A DNA stretch of 64,000 nt. Source: an uncultured Gammaproteobacteria bacterium. Its GTDB lineage: Bacteria > Pseudomonadota > Gammaproteobacteria > HK1. The notes beneath the pieces are model-generated. The model was not told where the DNA came from. It did no database searches and worked only from the letters and a program-made list of their open reading frames with translations. The stretch is from the NCBI GenBank assembly GCA_958295465.1, contig OY282353.1, forward strand, positions 2,471,001-2,535,000, in the 5' to 3' direction. This document shows positions 26,195 to 34,474 of this stretch, piece by piece; position 1 is the first letter of the stretch, and every line of letters starts with the position of its first letter. A program made the position numbers and the translations under genes.

Positions 26195-27262
26195 CGTATC
26201 GGACAGGAACCGCTGTTGGTGCAGGGGGCGGGCGGCAACGTGTCGTGGAAGGATGGCGGGACGCTGTGGATCAAGGCTTCGGGAGCTTGGCTGGCCGACG
26301 CCGCGAAGGACGACATCTTCGTGCCCGTGGACCTCGACGCGCTGCGGGCTGCCTTGGCGGGACCACCTCACCTCCGGTTGCCCGAGAGAGCCGAAGGCCA
26401 TGCCCGGCGGCCCTCGATCGAGACCTTCATGCACGTCGTCATGCCGCAACGGATCGTCATTCATCTCCACGCGATAGAGGCGCTGGCCGTCCTGGTGCGG
26501 GCTGACGCGCCGGAGACATTGCGAGCCCGGCTTCGAGATCGCTTTCACTGGGAGTGGGTGGAGTACCGGCAGCCCGGCGCCGAGCTCGCTCGATCCGTCG
26601 CGGTCGTCCTGGGCCGCACGCCCGACGCCAACATCGTCTGTCTGCAGAACCACGGCATCCTGGTGGGCGGCGACACGATCGACGAAATCGACCGGCGCAT
26701 CAAGGGCCTCGTCTCGGCATTGAAGCAGGATGTCGCTTCCAGCGAGTCGGCTTCGCGGCCAATCCACAAGTCCCCCAACGCATTGCACATCGGCTTATTG
26801 GAGTATGTCGTCATTGAAGACGCCCGGATTCAAAGCCTGGTTCACACTCCGGGGCTCTACCGAAGACTGTCGGAAGCTTGGGTGCTCTATCCCGATCATG
26901 CCGTCTTTCTGGGAGAGAAAGCCCCCGTATTCGAGACCCGGCGCGAGGCCCGGAGATACGGCAGGAGGCGACGGCCGCCATTGCTCTTCATCCGAGGCGA
27001 AGGTGTTTTTGCGAAGTCGGACTTCGACCAGGCCCAGCGTGCGCAGCTCGTCTGCTACTACGAGGTTCTGACCAGGCAGAAACCGCAAGACGTCCTGGTG
27101 GAACTGACCGAGAAAGATGTCCACGATCTGCTTCACTGGGAAGCGGAACAATACCGGTTAAACACCGGCTCGGCAAAAGGCCCAGGCACTTCCAAAGGGG
27201 GTAATGGGATGAACCGGGCTCTGAGAGCCACAGGTTCCCGCGAGCCGGGGGATGGGGCGTGA
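26165..27262 (+). CDS. class II aldolase/adducin-family protein
   Basis: 365 residues. The N-terminal ~210 residues match class II aldolase/epimerase: GQEPLLVQGAGGNVSWKDGG, IKASGAWLAD, the zinc-binding IVIHLHAIEALAV and LQNHGILVGGD. These enzymes act on phosphorylated sugars using Zn. The C-terminal ~150 residues (LEYVVIEDARIQSLVHTPGL, the basic RREARRYGRRRRPPLLFIRG and a short KDVHDLLHWEAEQYRL) are an extra domain seen in some nucleotide-sugar loci. The start is taken as the second of two duplicated ATGs, because only it continues into the protein. Confidence 0.85.
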   Translation: MRHDIVNYCARIGQEPLLVQGAGGNVSWKDGGTLWIKASGAWLADAAKDDIFVPVDLDALRAALAGPPHLRLPERAEGHARRPSIETFMHVVMPQRIVIHLHAIEALAVLVRADAPETLRARLRDRFHWEWVEYRQPGAELARSVAVVLGRTPDANIVCLQNHGILVGGDTIDEIDRRIKGLVSALKQDVASSESASRPIHKSPNALHIGLLEYVVIEDARIQSLVHTPGLYRRLSEAWVLYPDHAVFLGEKAPVFETRREARRYGRRRRPPLLFIRGEGVFAKSDFDQAQRAQLVCYYEVLTRQKPQDVLVELTEKDVHDLLHWEAEQYRLNTGSAKGPGTSKGGNGMNRALRATGSREPGDGA

Positions 27263-27348
27263 GCAGGGGGAAACGGGCCGTTCCGCCCCGGCAGGCGGGT
27301 GAGGGGCCGATTCATTGTCCAGGCCCCGGAAGAAGGGAGAAATAGCAC

Positions 27349-28980
27349 ATGGCACCCGGAAGCAAAGGCGGGTTTGTGCGGTCGAGCTCCATATCGAGGG
27401 CCCTGAGAGCCGGACAGACGTACGCGCGTATGGTCGAATCGCGCCGTACAGTCCTTGTCATGCTGCTGTGGTTCTTTCTGGTGTCTTCGGCCTGGGTTTT
27501 CAATCTGAACAGCCGCGGCATGAACCATCCACATGTCGACGAATGGCATACGCTGATTCTCGGAACCCGACATTTCGATTCATTCGAGGATCCCGTGGAC
27601 ACCGCCCGGGTCGGTGAAACGAACCGATGGTTCGTTCGATTGCTCCACCCTGCCGGAGTCTATTACATGAACAGCCACATGGGCGGCGAGCACTACCAGA
27701 CGGGCTGGGAATACCCAGGCGGCTATTATCTTCGGGAGCACTTCAACGAGACGGACACCATCCGTCATGATCCGAATGTCCAGGATTATGTCTTCTTTCT
27801 AAGGATGTCTTTCGGGGTTTTGGCCATCTTCTCTTTCTGCATGGTCATGTGGGCATTGTCCATTCGGTTCGGCGTCGTGGCCTCAGCCGCGTACGGAAGC
27901 CTGGTACTCGCGAATCCACTCGTGTTTTCGCAATTCGATTTATTCTATTCCGAGACCACGCTGTTCATCCTCTTCAACACCGCGGCGTTTCTCTGTCTCC
28001 GTACCCGACCGTCGGCGACATACCGCACTCTCGCCTGGTCGGGAATCCTGTCTGCCGCGGCATTGTCCACCAAGCTGACGGGAATCCTGATCGTCGGTCC
28101 GTTGTTCGTTCAGACGGTCGTCGAAGTTCTGAGAAGTCGTCGCAACCTCAAAGTGGGTATCGAGGTCTATCTGCTGTCCGCGGCGGCCGCCCTGGTGCTG
28201 TTGAATTGGCCTTCCGAGTCCCTGTTCACCCTTCTCAATGAAACCTTGGCCAACGTCTATCATTACAAGACCGGGCACCTCGTGACCCAAGAGGGAGGCG
28301 TGAGGTTTCTTCGGTTCATGCTCGACGATCTGGGCTACGTACCGTCCTTCCTGTTTGCCGTGAGCCTGTTCTGGCTTGTGAGCCGTCCGAGAAGGCGCCT
28401 CGCGCCTGTCTATGTTCTTGGCCTGCTCATCATCCTCGTGATCTGGAATTTTATGAATTCGGCGTTATATCTGAGCAGAAGCGTGGTGTCCGTTTACGTC
28501 GCCATGAGCTTCATCGTCGCTCTGGGCGTCGGCAGTTTCATCGAGAGCCTCAAGTCGAAACACAAATACGCTGCGGCGGTCTGTTCGGGGCTGGTCGTCG
28601 TGCTGATGGCCGGCGAGCTCGTTCGCCATCAATACCGGATGCCTTCGCTGGTCGGCACGTTCTTCGAGAGAAACGTCGAACGGATGGAAACCTGCGGCAC
28701 CATCGGTGCCATCGGCTTGTCGAAGCAGGCTCTCCGAGCGTTGTTCTCCAGCCGGGACGACGGTACCACTATTTTCGACAGGATTGAGGGTCCTTTCAAT
28801 ATCTCACAGGATCCCCAGATATTCGACGAATACCTCCAGTACGACTGTCTGATTGTGCATCGGAAAGGACAGAGCAAGCAGATATCGAACTTCGTTGCGC
28901 CGCAACACTACCGACTGTCGGATCGGGTCGGGAACCTGTTTTTCTTTTCGCGGGTGCGGCAGGATTACCCAATATCCTGA
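27349..28980 (+). CDS. ArnT/PMT-like polytopic membrane glycosyltransferase
   Basis: 543 residues, starting at ATG 27349 after AGAAGGGAG. It has about ten hydrophobic segments. The first periplasmic loop carries HPHVDEWHTLILGTRHFD, with the acidic D-E typical of GT-C enzymes, and a second conserved-looking loop is GWEYPGGYYLREHFNETDT. The C-terminal ~130 residues are soluble. It probably transfers a sugar from a polyprenyl carrier outside the inner membrane, completing the operon. The 3' end abuts, tail to tail, a broken ATPase fragment, so the island boundary lies at ~28980. Confidence 0.85.
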   Translation: MAPGSKGGFVRSSSISRALRAGQTYARMVESRRTVLVMLLWFFLVSSAWVFNLNSRGMNHPHVDEWHTLILGTRHFDSFEDPVDTARVGETNRWFVRLLHPAGVYYMNSHMGGEHYQTGWEYPGGYYLREHFNETDTIRHDPNVQDYVFFLRMSFGVLAIFSFCMVMWALSIRFGVVASAAYGSLVLANPLVFSQFDLFYSETTLFILFNTAAFLCLRTRPSATYRTLAWSGILSAAALSTKLTGILIVGPLFVQTVVEVLRSRRNLKVGIEVYLLSAAAALVLLNWPSESLFTLLNETLANVYHYKTGHLVTQEGGVRFLRFMLDDLGYVPSFLFAVSLFWLVSRPRRRLAPVYVLGLLIILVIWNFMNSALYLSRSVVSVYVAMSFIVALGVGSFIESLKSKHKYAAAVCSGLVVVLMAGELVRHQYRMPSLVGTFFERNVERMETCGTIGAIGLSKQALRALFSSRDDGTTIFDRIEGPFNISQDPQIFDEYLQYDCLIVHRKGQSKQISNFVAPQHYRLSDRVGNLFFFSRVRQDYPIS

Positions 28981-29260
28981 TCCTCGACCTCGTCCGCAGC
29001 ATCTCCCCGAGGTCCTGGGCGCCTCCAAGAAAGACGTGACACCCAACCGCGTCGTCGTTCATCTCGACCAGATGGCGGACGAAGGCGGCGAGCGAGCTCT
29101 TGCCGATGCCTCGTTCGCCGCTGACGAAGCCGATTCCGAAACGCCCTTGCGCGCCGCCTCGAACCATGCTGCTCAGGCGTTCGATTTCGGCACTTCGGCC
29201 AACGAAGAACTCGATTGGTATTGGTTGTCCGGGTCTGAACGGACTTGCTTCAGGAGTCAT
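28979..29260 (-). pseudogene. 5' fragment of an AAA/STAND ATPase gene
   Basis: From ATG 29260: MTPEASPFRPGQPIPIEFFV followed by GRSAEIERL, then a P-loop GFVSGERGIGKSSLAAFVRH and CHVFLGGAQDLGEMLRTRSR. This is the start of a signalling-type ATPase. Homology ends where the membrane glycosyltransferase gene comes in from the other strand, so ~95 residues remain of a much longer protein. Its start overlaps the stop of the Uma2-like gene, implying a former operon. Confidence 0.7.
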
Positions 29261-29783
29261 TCCGTATCCTCTTGCGCATCCATAGTGGTCGGTTGGCGGG
29301 CTTGATGGAGCCGGGACGTGGGCCGCGCTCGCCTCGATGGGCGGGGTGCGCCGTCGCTTCCTCCAGCACCCGCACGCTCGCCTGCCGCCGCCGGCGCACG
29401 ATCCGGGCCACCGCCTCCGTACGCTCGTCGTGGGTCTGACAGACTTCCACCCCTTCCACCGCCTCGCATACGTCATCCGGCGTGAGCCCTTCCAGCACCT
29501 CCGAAGCATCGAGCCGGCGCGGCGCGTTGCCGGTACGCGGGGCGATGAAATCCACTCGCAGCTCCCGCGTGCCTTTGCGCCCGTGCAGCCGCCACAGCTC
29601 CCGTACACCCATCTCGCCGTAGCATTCGGCCTTCCCTTTGTCGGCATTCGTGATCTCGACCTCCACCACCAGGTCGGGCGCGGTGCGCTCGACAAAGTCT
29701 TCGAGGGCCTCATCTCCTTCGCCGCGGGCCGCGTAGTAGCCTCTGGCGCGCTCGCCGACGTAGAACGCGCAGTCGGGCTCCAT
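29250..29783 (-). CDS. Uma2-family PD-(D/E)XK endonuclease-like protein
   Basis: 177 residues. APDLVVEVEITNADKGKAE is the Uma2/DUF820 core: D, then E-x-E on the catalytic strand, with lysine downstream. It is followed by YGEMGVRELWRL, the usual Y...GV-E-W segment. The family normally has ~60 more residues at the N-terminus, so this copy may be 5'-truncated; upstream sequence passes directly into the iorB remnant. Residues 130-177 are a basic tail. Its biological role is unknown, as for most Uma2 proteins, which occur in many copies in some genomes. Confidence 0.75.
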   Translation of the reverse strand: MEPDCAFYVGERARGYYAARGEGDEALEDFVERTAPDLVVEVEITNADKGKAECYGEMGVRELWRLHGRKGTRELRVDFIAPRTGNAPRRLDASEVLEGLTPDDVCEAVEGVEVCQTHDERTEAVARIVRRRRQASVRVLEEATAHPAHRGERGPRPGSIKPANRPLWMRKRIRNDS

Positions 29784-30347
29784 TCCCGTGCCGGGCGGCT
29801 CGCCCCGCCCCCGGAGCCGGGTGCTGCCGTGCCTGCGTGCTGGACTTCCAGGACGAGCGCTACGCGACCCTCTACTCGGAGAGGGTCGGGACGCTGCTGG
29901 CCGGGGCCGACCTCCGCGACCCGCAGGCGCTCCACGCCATGATCGAGGCCAGCCGTCGCCTCGCTCTCTGGATGGCCTGCGAAGACGTCGCCCGGGTGGC
30001 CGATCTGAAGACGCGGCATGAACGCTTCCGGCGCATCCGATCGGAAAGCCGGATGCAGCCGGGCCAGATCCTGCACGTGACCGAATACATCAAGCCCCGC
30101 GCCGAAGAGGTGGCGGACGTCATGCCGGTGGGCATCGGCAAGCGGATCATGGCGCGGGTCGAAGCGGGAAATGGCCTTCCCCTGCTCGGCCGCGGCATCA
30201 ACGTGCGCTCGAACGGCGCCCCGGGATACTGGATGCTGCGCTTCGTCGCATCCCTGAAACGCATCCGCCGGCGCTCGTTGCGCTACCATCGTGAACAGCA
30301 GTCCATCGAGGAATGGTTGCGGGCCTTCACCGCGGCCTTGCCGGCAT

Positions 30348-31619
30348 CACTGCTGTCCCATAAAGTTCAGGTGAATTTCAGCCTGAGTTGCGGCGGCGGG
30401 TCTGGGGGTGTTGATTGTGTCTCCAGGAGATCCATCATTGGGCGACGATCGAACAGGTTCAGTTGGAGCACCCGCAAAATCTCGTACAAACTCCAACTTG
30501 ATCGGTTGACGAACTTGATGTACGAAAGCAACAGATATACGCACATCGCAATCCAGAGCTGCGTCAATACTGCATTGCGCGATGTACCGACAAAACTCTT
30601 CACCTTCAGATGTTGCTTGATCCACTTGAAAAACAACTCTATCTGCCATCTTGCCTTGTAAATGTCCGCAATGGTCTTCGCCGACAAGTCGAAGTTGTTC
30701 GTCAAGAAGACGTAGTGTTTGCCCGTCTCAGCGTCCCGGTATCCGATTCGGCGCAACGCCCCAGGATACCTCTTCGCACCATGCGTACTCGTCAACACGA
30801 TGATTTGATCGCTGGTGAGGCCCTGCCTTCGCTTCACCGCACGACGTTCCCGAACCGCATACCTGATCCCCTTCTTCATGCGGGTGACAAGAGAAATTCC
30901 CTGTGTATTCAGGTGCTTGAGCCACGCGAAGTCCACATACGCACGGTCCGCCACCACAATGCTCCCTCTCGGCACTTCCAACACTCTCGCCGCCTCAATG
31001 TCCGACCTCTTGCCGTCGGTGATGCGCACAAACGTCGGCAGATACCCTCCGTGGTCAATGCCCACATGCAACTTCACCGCACCCTTCGTCTGCTTGAACT
31101 TCGCCCACGGAAACATCGACAAGCACAAGTCCACGGTGGACGCATCCAACGAGTACAGCTTGCTCTTGAAGCGAAAGCCATGACCCGGCGCCGACCTCTG
31201 ACAGCGCGCCAACACCCGCTCGAACATCCTCTCATAGAGCCGGTACGGTTGTTCCTCGTTCACACGGGCCAACGAAGACCTCGTTACGCTGCCGACCCCC
31301 AGGTGGTAGAGCTTGTGGGGATGCGTAGCCAGATTGGCCACGATGTCGCGCAGGCTGCTCCGCCCCGACAACTGCGCCATGAACATCGCCACAAACTGGT
31401 TCCAGCGCGTCATCTTGCGCAACTTTCGCCCCTTGTGGTGTTGCGCCGCATCCCTCTCGAATTCATGTCTCGGCACCAACTTGAGAAATTGCGCCAACAC
31501 GGTATTATTGTGGGCCATGGACCTGGATCTCCTGTGATTTGGTTGCTTTCGCAAACTCAATCATAACATCACAGGATGATTCAGGTCCTCTTTCACGCAC
31601 ACTTTGTGGGACAGCAGTG
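30348..31619 (-). mobile_element. IS4-type insertion sequence, complete (1272 bp)
   Basis: Ends carry the inverted repeat CACTGCTGTCCCATAAAGT (left) and its near-perfect complement (right; one difference). The 9-bp direct repeat TGCCGGCAT flanks it (30339-30347 and 31620-31628). It carries one transposase gene read leftwards. The clean target duplication indicates a recent insertion. Confidence 0.92.
30367..31518 (-). CDS. IS4-family transposase
   Basis: 383 residues from ATG 31518 (AGGAG upstream). It begins MAHNNTVLAQFLKLVPRHEF, a DUF4372-type N-terminus found in IS4-family elements. The DDE residues are visible in YSLDASTVDLCLS, VVADRAYVDFAWL and the YREK signature YKARWQIELFFKWIKQHLKV. 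It catalyses cut-and-paste movement of the surrounding IS. The frame is intact and the element has matching ends, so it may still be active. Confidence 0.93.
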   Translation of the reverse strand: MAHNNTVLAQFLKLVPRHEFERDAAQHHKGRKLRKMTRWNQFVAMFMAQLSGRSSLRDIVANLATHPHKLYHLGVGSVTRSSLARVNEEQPYRLYERMFERVLARCQRSAPGHGFRFKSKLYSLDASTVDLCLSMFPWAKFKQTKGAVKLHVGIDHGGYLPTFVRITDGKRSDIEAARVLEVPRGSIVVADRAYVDFAWLKHLNTQGISLVTRMKKGIRYAVRERRAVKRRQGLTSDQIIVLTSTHGAKRYPGALRRIGYRDAETGKHYVFLTNNFDLSAKTIADIYKARWQIELFFKWIKQHLKVKSFVGTSRNAVLTQLWIAMCVYLLLSYIKFVNRSSWSLYEILRVLQLNLFDRRPMMDLLETQSTPPDPPPQLRLKFT

Positions 31620-31957
31620 TGCCGGCATCGGCGGCTTTCGCCGGCGCCCTGGCCGATCTTCCCCGCCTGGCAAGGGCTTTTCCGATTCGATGCAGCACGG
31701 GCTTGCGGCCTGGTCCAGGATCATGGAGGCGATCGTCCGGCCCGCCCTGTCTTCCGGCGTCACCGCGCACGAGGCGGACCGATAGCGCAAGGCCGTCGCC
31801 GCGGCAATGGCGGACGAGCGCCACGCCGCCCTTGATGCCCTGCTTGCCGGAGAAGACGCGCCATCCGAAGGACCGGACAGCGGGCTGGATGGCAGGCTGC
31901 GCGGCATGCCGGTCCCGTTTACGAAGCCGGAGCGGGGGCCGAAAGAGGTGCCGGCGA

Positions 31958-32383
31958 ATGTTCATCAGCCGCCGCACCATCCTGATCGAATGGGGCGATT
32001 GCGATCCGGCCGACATCGTGTTCTACCCCCGGTATTTCTGCTGGTTCGACGCCTCGACCGCCAACCACTTCAGGGCGGCCGGCCTCCCGAAGCCGGAGCT
32101 CGTCAGGCGCTACGACGTCGTGGGGTTCCCGATGGTCGATACCCGCGCCATCTTTCATGTACCGTCGAGACACGGCGACGAGGTGACGATAGAAACGCGG
32201 ATCACCCGTTTCGGCAGGTCGAGCTTCGACGTCGAGCACCGCCTGATGCGCGGCGGCGTCCTGGCGGTGGAGGGGTTCGAAAAGCGCGTTCTCGTCGCGA
32301 AGTCGGCGGATGGTGAGGGCATCACGGCATGCCCGGTACCCGAGGAGGTCATTGCAATCTTCCGGACTGACCGGGGAGCCTGA
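31958..32383 (+). CDS. 4-hydroxybenzoyl-CoA-thioesterase-like hotdog protein
   Basis: 141 residues from ATG 31958 after GAGGTG. ILIEWGDCDPADIVFYPRYF is the 4HBT signature with the catalytic aspartate, followed by WFDASTANHFRAAGL. ITRFGRSSFDVEHRL and VEGFEKRVLV complete the hotdog fold. It hydrolyses acyl- or aryl-CoA thioesters. Next to an iorB remnant, which would make aryl-acetyl-CoA, the pair may have belonged to one aryl-pyruvate pathway (inference). Confidence 0.88.
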   Translation: MFISRRTILIEWGDCDPADIVFYPRYFCWFDASTANHFRAAGLPKPELVRRYDVVGFPMVDTRAIFHVPSRHGDEVTIETRITRFGRSSFDVEHRLMRGGVLAVEGFEKRVLVAKSADGEGITACPVPEEVIAIFRTDRGA

Positions 32384-32458
32384 TCATGAAAGGCCGGACG
32401 CTTGGGTCCCAGGGCCGTTTCACGCTATGGCATGACTCGATTTTCGGGATTTGTGACA

Positions 32459-32563
32459 CCTGGATTCCCGCTGGCGCGGGAATGACGGCGGCTTTGACCG
32501 GGGGTCATGTCATTCCCGCGCAAGCTCGTCCTCGCGAAGGCGGGGGCGGGAATCCATCTCGGT
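32459..32563. repeat. extragenic palindromic repeat cluster
   Basis: Nested inverted repeats built from GGATTCCCGC and GCGGGAATGAC: the left half ends in GCGGGAATGAC, the right half begins GTCATTCCCGC and ends GCGGGAATCC. This is the common proteobacterial dispersed palindrome type, here in the 5' region of the TRAP operon. It could form a hairpin in RNA or single-stranded DNA. Confidence 0.7.
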
Positions 32564-32805
32564 CAAGGTCGTTCGCGCCGAAGCCGGAGGTCCGATCAGC
32601 GTGAAATCACCCTGCCTGGACACGGGACGAAGACGGAAACACGAAGACGGACACCGGGCCGGGGAGGACCGACATGCAAGCAATTCGGAAGCCGCGCGCC
32701 GCAATGAGCGGGAGCGCTGCCACAAGCAGCGTTACCATAGGCGGCAGCGCCGTCACAGACTACGACGCAAACACGAGAACGAAGACCACACTGGAGGGAA
32801 TCAAG

Positions 32806-33864
32806 ATGAGTGCCATTCGCAAGCTGGGCGCCGCCCTCGGGGCGGTGATTGCCGTTGCCGGAACCGCGGTAGCCGGAACCACGACCGCATACGCCGCGGA
32901 GTTCGAGTTCAAGCTCCACCACTTCCTGGGGCCGAAGGCGCCGGCGCACCGGCTGATGCTGGAACCCTGGGCGCAGTCGATCATGGAGGCATCGGGCGGG
33001 CGCATCGCGATCGAGATCTTTCCGGCGATGTCGCTGGGCGGCAGCCCGCCGCAGCTTCCGCGCCAGGTGCGCGACGGCGTGGTGGACATGGCCTGGATCG
33101 TGAACGCCTATGCCGCGGGGCAGTTCCCGCGGACCGAAGTGTTCGAGCTGCCCGGCGTGCACCAGGGCAGCAGCGCCGCCGTGAACATGGCGATGGAAAC
33201 CATGTACGACGGCGAGCTCGGCAAGGACTTCAAGGGTGTCGTCGCGCTGTTCCAGCACGTGCACGGCGGCCAGGCGATCCACATGGCGGATACGCTGGTC
33301 CGCTCGCCCGCGGATCTGGCGGGCATGAAAATCCGCATCCCGTCGCGCACGGGAGCGTGGGTGGTCGAAGCCCTCGGCGCGAGCCCGGTCAAGACCTCGG
33401 TCGGCGAGATCCCGACGGCGCTCGCCAAGAAGGTCGTGGACGGCGCCCTGATCCCCTTCGAGATCATCCCGCCGCTGAAGATCCACGAGCAGACCCGCTA
33501 CCAGATCGAGGGACCCGGCGGCAAGCGCCTGGGCACCACGTCGTTCTCGGTCGTCATCAACGAAGACCGCTGGAACGGCCTGCCGGACGACGTCCGCAAG
33601 ATCTTCGAGGACGCCTCGGGATCGGAGTGGCACGCGACGGTCGGCGAGATCTGGGACGGCGCCGAAGCCTTCGGCATCAAGATGGCCACCGACAGCGGGA
33701 ACGAACACGTCCAGCTTTCCGAAGAGGAATGGGCGGCCTTTGAAACGGCGGTGGCGCCGGTCGTCGGGCGCTGGATCGCCGAGATGAACGAGAAGGGCAT
33801 CGACGGCCAGGCGCTCTATGACCAGGCGGTCGAGCTTGTGTCGAAGAACATGATGTCCAATTAG
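32806..33864 (+). CDS. dctP: TRAP transporter substrate-binding protein (DctP)
   Basis: 352 residues from ATG 32806, preceded by GGAGGGA. Signal peptide to about residue 33 (AVAGTTTAYAAEF). Mature protein has the DctP features FKLHHFLGPKAPAHRLMLEP, the conserved arginine strand GMKIRIPSRTGAWVVEALGA, and GEIPTALAKKVVDGALIPFE. It binds a carboxylate in the periplasm for the DctQM membrane pair encoded next. The ligand is not predictable in detail. Confidence 0.93.
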   Translation: MSAIRKLGAALGAVIAVAGTAVAGTTTAYAAEFEFKLHHFLGPKAPAHRLMLEPWAQSIMEASGGRIAIEIFPAMSLGGSPPQLPRQVRDGVVDMAWIVNAYAAGQFPRTEVFELPGVHQGSSAAVNMAMETMYDGELGKDFKGVVALFQHVHGGQAIHMADTLVRSPADLAGMKIRIPSRTGAWVVEALGASPVKTSVGEIPTALAKKVVDGALIPFEIIPPLKIHEQTRYQIEGPGGKRLGTTSFSVVINEDRWNGLPDDVRKIFEDASGSEWHATVGEIWDGAEAFGIKMATDSGNEHVQLSEEEWAAFETAVAPVVGRWIAEMNEKGIDGQALYDQAVELVSKNMMSN

Positions 33865-33950
33865 GCGCTTGTGCGGGGACGCCCGGACAAAATGACGAAG
33901 CATGGTTCGCCGGCGGCCGGCTCCTGGTTCCGGCGCTGCCGGGCCAGGCG

Positions 33951-34472
33951 ATGACCGCGCCCTCCGGCGCCGGACGGGCGGGGCGGTTCGGCCCCGCCCG
34001 CTCCCTGATCACGGGATGGGCCCTGCTGGGCGGGCTCGTGCTCGTGGGCGTCGTCCTGGTCAACGCCTGGTCCATCCTGGCCGGCGCGATCGTCAACCGG
34101 CCGTTTCCCGGAGACTTCGAGCTGACGGAAATGGGCGCCGCCGTCGCGGCTTTCTGCTTCCTGCCCTACTGCCAGCTTGTCGGGGCCAACGTCTCTGCCG
34201 ACATCTTCACGATGCGCGCGGGGCCGCGGGCGGTGGCGGTCATGTCGGCCCTGGCCGCGGCCATCGCGGTGGTCTTCGCGGCCATCCTCCTGTGGCGGAT
34301 GGGGGCCGGCCTGCAGGACTACCGCGAATACGAGCAGTTCACCGGGATCCTTGAAATTCCGATCTGGTGGGCCTTCGTGCCGGCCCTCGTCTCGCTGGCG
34401 CTTCTCGTCCTTGCGTCGATCATCACGCTGGCCGAAGCGATCGACGAAATCTCGCGAACGAAGCCGGGCTGA
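33951..34472 (+). CDS. dctQ: TRAP transporter small permease (DctQ)
   Basis: 173 residues with four membrane helices (WALLGGLVLVGVVLVNAWSI, MGAAVAAFCFLPYCQLVGAN, AVMSALAAAIAVVFAAILLW, WAFVPALVSLALLVLASIIT) and the DctQ pattern E-x-x-x-x ahead of helix 2 plus GANVSADIF after it. It scaffolds DctM. It starts 86 bp after dctP and ends 2 bp before dctM. Confidence 0.9.
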   Translation: MTAPSGAGRAGRFGPARSLITGWALLGGLVLVGVVLVNAWSILAGAIVNRPFPGDFELTEMGAAVAAFCFLPYCQLVGANVSADIFTMRAGPRAVAVMSALAAAIAVVFAAILLWRMGAGLQDYREYEQFTGILEIPIWWAFVPALVSLALLVLASIITLAEAIDEISRTKPG

Positions 34473-34474
34473 CC

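Larger units (their letters stand above)
29831..31855 (+). pseudogene. iorB: indolepyruvate oxidoreductase beta subunit (iorB), 5'-truncated and IS-interrupted
   Basis: Left part (to 30347) reads VLDFQDERYATLYSERVGTL, EASRRLALWMACEDVARVAD, LHVTEYIKPRAEEVADVMP and LRFVASLKRIRRRSLRYHRE, which matches the C-terminal half of IorB-type proteins. Right of the IS (from 31620) it continues LADLPRL and, after a one-base frameshift, KGFSDSMQHGLAAWSRIMEA and IVRPAL, then a TAG stop at about 31783 followed by further in-frame remnant. The ferredoxin-oxidoreductase gamma domain at the front is missing. Intact IorB with IorA oxidises aryl pyruvates to aryl-acetyl-CoA. This copy is dead three ways: truncation, insertion and frameshift. 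Confidence 0.8.
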
